Shown one piece after another: positions 62,425 through 64,000 of a stretch of DNA of 64,000 nt. Source of the DNA: a bacterium UBP11_UBA4055. Its GTDB lineage: Bacteria > UBA4055. Under the pieces are notes generated by a model. It made no database searches. It saw only the letters and a program-made list of their open reading frames with translations, and was not told the DNA's origin. The stretch's first letter is position 1. Each line of letters opens with the position of its first letter. A program made the position numbers and the translations under genes. The DNA lies in contig DFZN01000031.1 in the NCBI GenBank assembly GCA_002382735.1, forward strand, positions 18,025 to 82,024, read 5' to 3'.

Positions 62425-63549
62425 ATGGCTCACGCATATACACCAGGTTTAAAAGTAGCCGCCAGAACAGTGATCGAAAAAACGAGAAAACTGCCTCTTC
62501 TGGGTCAGGTTCTGGTAAAAAAGGGCGACAAAATACCCGCTCAGACGATCGTAGCTAAGACCGAACTTCCGGGAAAAGTTTACCCGATAAATGTTGCAGG
62601 CCAACTCGGACTGAGCAAGGCTAACGAACTTATTGACTGCATGCTCAAGAAAGAAGGCGACGAGGTAAAAAGCGGAGAGATCGTTGCTCAGAGCAAAGGC
62701 TTTTTCGGTTTTTTTAAGAGTGATTACAAAGCCCCGATCGACGGCACTATTACACAGGTATCTCATATCACAGGACAGGTGATTTTTAACGCGCCCGCCA
62801 TTCCTGTGGAGATTGACGCTTATATTGACGGTGAGGTCAAGGAAGAGATACCGAGAGAAGGCGTCATAATGAAAACCGAAGGTGTTCACATCCAGGGAAT
62901 CATCGGTCTTGGGGGCGAGACCTGCGGAGAGATAAAGATGGTTGCCGAGGCACCTGATAAGATCGTTGACATAGGAATGATCACAGAGGACCTTAAAGGA
63001 AAAGTTATCGTGTGCGGATCGAAGATCACAACAGACGCACTCACAAAAGCCGGAAAGATAGGAGTGGCAGGTGTAATCACCGGAGGATTCGATTACCAGG
63101 ATATAAAAGACATTCTCGGCAGTGATCTCGGTGTTGCGATAACAGGACATGAAGATATTGGTTATACACTGATACTCACTGAGGGTTTCGGAACTATCCC
63201 GATGGCTGACAGGACTTTCAAACTACTAAAAAAATATGAAGGTTTCAAGGCATCAATAAACGGAGCTACACAGATAAGAGCGGGAGTTATGAGACCCGAG
63301 ATCATTATAGTTCATGATCATCAGACAGAAGATACTACAAACAAAAATTACGCACAGTCAGGATTGGAAAAAGGAGATCAGATCAGGATCATCAGAGCGC
63401 CTTATTTCGGTAAGCTGGGAAAAGTAATAAGCCTTCCGGTAGAACTCCACAAAGTAGAATCAGGTACATGGGTAAGGGTGATGATGGCCGAGATCGACGG
63501 ACAGGAAGTACTTGTTCCTAGGGCGAATGTTGAAGTAATTGAAAAATAA
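62425..63549 (+). CDS. Barrel-sandwich protein with C-terminal KOW-like domain, partner of the GlmL-family protein
   Basis: 374 residues. The N-terminus looks like a split biotinyl/barrel-sandwich hybrid domain as in RnfC: first strands L-G-Q-V-L-V-K-K-G-D-K-I-P and P-G-K-V-Y-P-I-N-V, later K-K-E-G-D-E-V-K-S-G-E-I-V and Y-K-A-P-I-D-G-T-I. No biotinyl lysine motif is present. A central alpha/beta region (V-I-V-C-G-S-K-I-T-T; G-V-A-G-V-I-T-G-G-F-D) and a C-terminal KOW-like barrel (R-A-P-Y-F-G-K-L-G-K-V-I) follow. AAGGAG precedes the ATG. I recognise it as conserved beside GlmL-like proteins but know no function. Confidence 0.7.
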   Translation: MAHAYTPGLKVAARTVIEKTRKLPLLGQVLVKKGDKIPAQTIVAKTELPGKVYPINVAGQLGLSKANELIDCMLKKEGDEVKSGEIVAQSKGFFGFFKSDYKAPIDGTITQVSHITGQVIFNAPAIPVEIDAYIDGEVKEEIPREGVIMKTEGVHIQGIIGLGGETCGEIKMVAEAPDKIVDIGMITEDLKGKVIVCGSKITTDALTKAGKIGVAGVITGGFDYQDIKDILGSDLGVAITGHEDIGYTLILTEGFGTIPMADRTFKLLKKYEGFKASINGATQIRAGVMRPEIIIVHDHQTEDTTNKNYAQSGLEKGDQIRIIRAPYFGKLGKVISLPVELHKVESGTWVRVMMAEIDGQEVLVPRANVEVIEK

Positions 63550-63565
63550 AATAACGGGGATGACC

Positions 63566-64000
63566 ATGAAAAACTTATTGCTGACACTACTGATCTTCTC
63601 TGCAATTTTAACAGCACAGCAGGTAAGGACAAAGAGAATGATCGACATACCTACCGCTTTTACGATGGATCAGGCTGAGCTTGAGATCGGAGGAAGGCTT
63701 TATGCCGTTGACGGAATGAGCGGTGAAGTTAACATAGGTATATTCAATAATTTTTTCATTGGCGTCAGCTATGGCGGCACCGATATAATAGGGAGAGAAA
63801 AACCTGTCTGGAACGGACATCCCGGAGTAAGGCTTCAGTACAGGATCATTCCGGAAGATTTTTACTACCCCAATGTATCTGCCGGTTTCGACAGTCAGGG
63901 TTATGGTCAGTGGTATGATCCGAGGTATGAGATCAAATCTAAGGGCTTCTTTCTAGTGTTGAGCAAGAATTACTATGTCTCGGAAGGCGATCTCGGAACC
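63566..64000 (+). CDS. Secreted, probably outer-membrane beta-barrel protein, 3'-truncated by the window edge
   Basis: 145 codons are visible and the frame is open to the end. ATG 63566 is preferred over 63560 because GGGGA lies 5 bases before it. Signal peptide L-L-T-L-L-I-F-S-A-I-L-T-A-Q is followed by amphipathic strands rich in aromatic and glycine residues (L-E-I-G-G-R-L-Y-A-V; F-F-I-G-V-S-Y-G-G; G-V-R-L-Q-Y-R-I; P-N-V-S-A-G-F-D-S-Q-G-Y-G; K-G-F-F-L-V-L-S-K-N-Y-Y-V). This recalls small porin-like or YjbH-type outer-membrane barrels. It follows the barrel-sandwich gene by 16 bases. Confidence 0.72.
   Translation, partial: MKNLLLTLLIFSAILTAQQVRTKRMIDIPTAFTMDQAELEIGGRLYAVDGMSGEVNIGIFNNFFIGVSYGGTDIIGREKPVWNGHPGVRLQYRIIPEDFYYPNVSAGFDSQGYGQWYDPRYEIKSKGFFLVLSKNYYVSEGDLGT

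Noticed and set aside
62449..63150. 233-codon open frame on the minus strand opposite the barrel-sandwich gene
   Set aside because: It is fully antisense to a well-supported gene, lacks a recognisable domain and reads as a cysteine-rich shadow of the coding strand's codon pattern.

Overview
The window reads as a chromosome segment of a Gram-negative bacterium. It carries almost only housekeeping genes, densely packed, with no stretch over about 300 bases without a gene. I see no phage, insertion sequence or CRISPR array. Outer-membrane and LPS genes (kdsD, waaA, bamA, a second small Omp85 barrel, bamD, surA, skp) show two membranes. Together with a bacterial GlnRS, a single-chain GlyRS, a membrane pyrophosphatase, a YfhO-type protein, an Rsm22-like methyltransferase and an initiator tRNA with a C1/U72 mismatch, this suggests an FCB-group or related candidate phylum (Delongbacteria- or Cloacimonadota-like). 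That placement is inference; no 16S gene is present.

Layout. 1-1703 (+): a cut-off PAP2 phosphatase, DgkA-type lipid kinase and SagB-type nitroreductase, ending in a terminator shared with the convergent operon. 1761-14190 (-): kdsD-mutS-pyrG-folC-rho-yfhO-hppA behind one good promoter. 14364-15587 (+): Rsm22-like methyltransferase. 15592-18085 (-): glycosyltransferase and small Omp85 barrel. 18171-18244 (+): initiator tRNA-Met, whose promoter abuts that of the glycosyltransferase. 18275-19975 (-): a YgiQ-like protein that has lost two of the three radical-SAM cysteines. 20187-31901 (+): waaA, orphan histidine kinase, lon, engB, ferredoxin, glmS, a TPR/ligand-binding-fold protein, glyQS and DUF2062. 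31888-36375 (-): trmB, a zinc-ribbon/FGE-like protein, queA, ruvB and a small FN3 protein. 36455-45861 (-): an envelope-assembly operon with two PpiC-type proteins, surA, a secreted beta-propeller/coiled-coil protein, bamD, nadD and a coiled-coil membrane protein. 45955-47601 (-): glnS. 47773-49612 (+): tyrS and an ankyrin lipoprotein. 49614-56467 (-): bamA, skp, TlpA-like lipoprotein, tRNA-Thr, yitT-like, hslO and a small membrane protein. 56615-58606 (+): uvrB. 58617-59216 (-): thpR. 59336-64000 (+): radical SAM protein, a GlmL-family ATPase with a barrel-sandwich partner, and a cut-off outer-membrane protein.

The common thread is building and maintaining the outer membrane: Kdo/LPS synthesis, the BAM insertase with its chaperones, and lipid phosphate recycling, mixed with translation and DNA repair genes. 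Many promoters fit one pattern, TTGnnn - 17 bp - TATwwT, and TTG start codons are common. The least explained items are the cluster-less YgiQ relative, the propeller/coiled-coil protein inside the BAM operon, and the GlmL/barrel-sandwich pair without a mutase.
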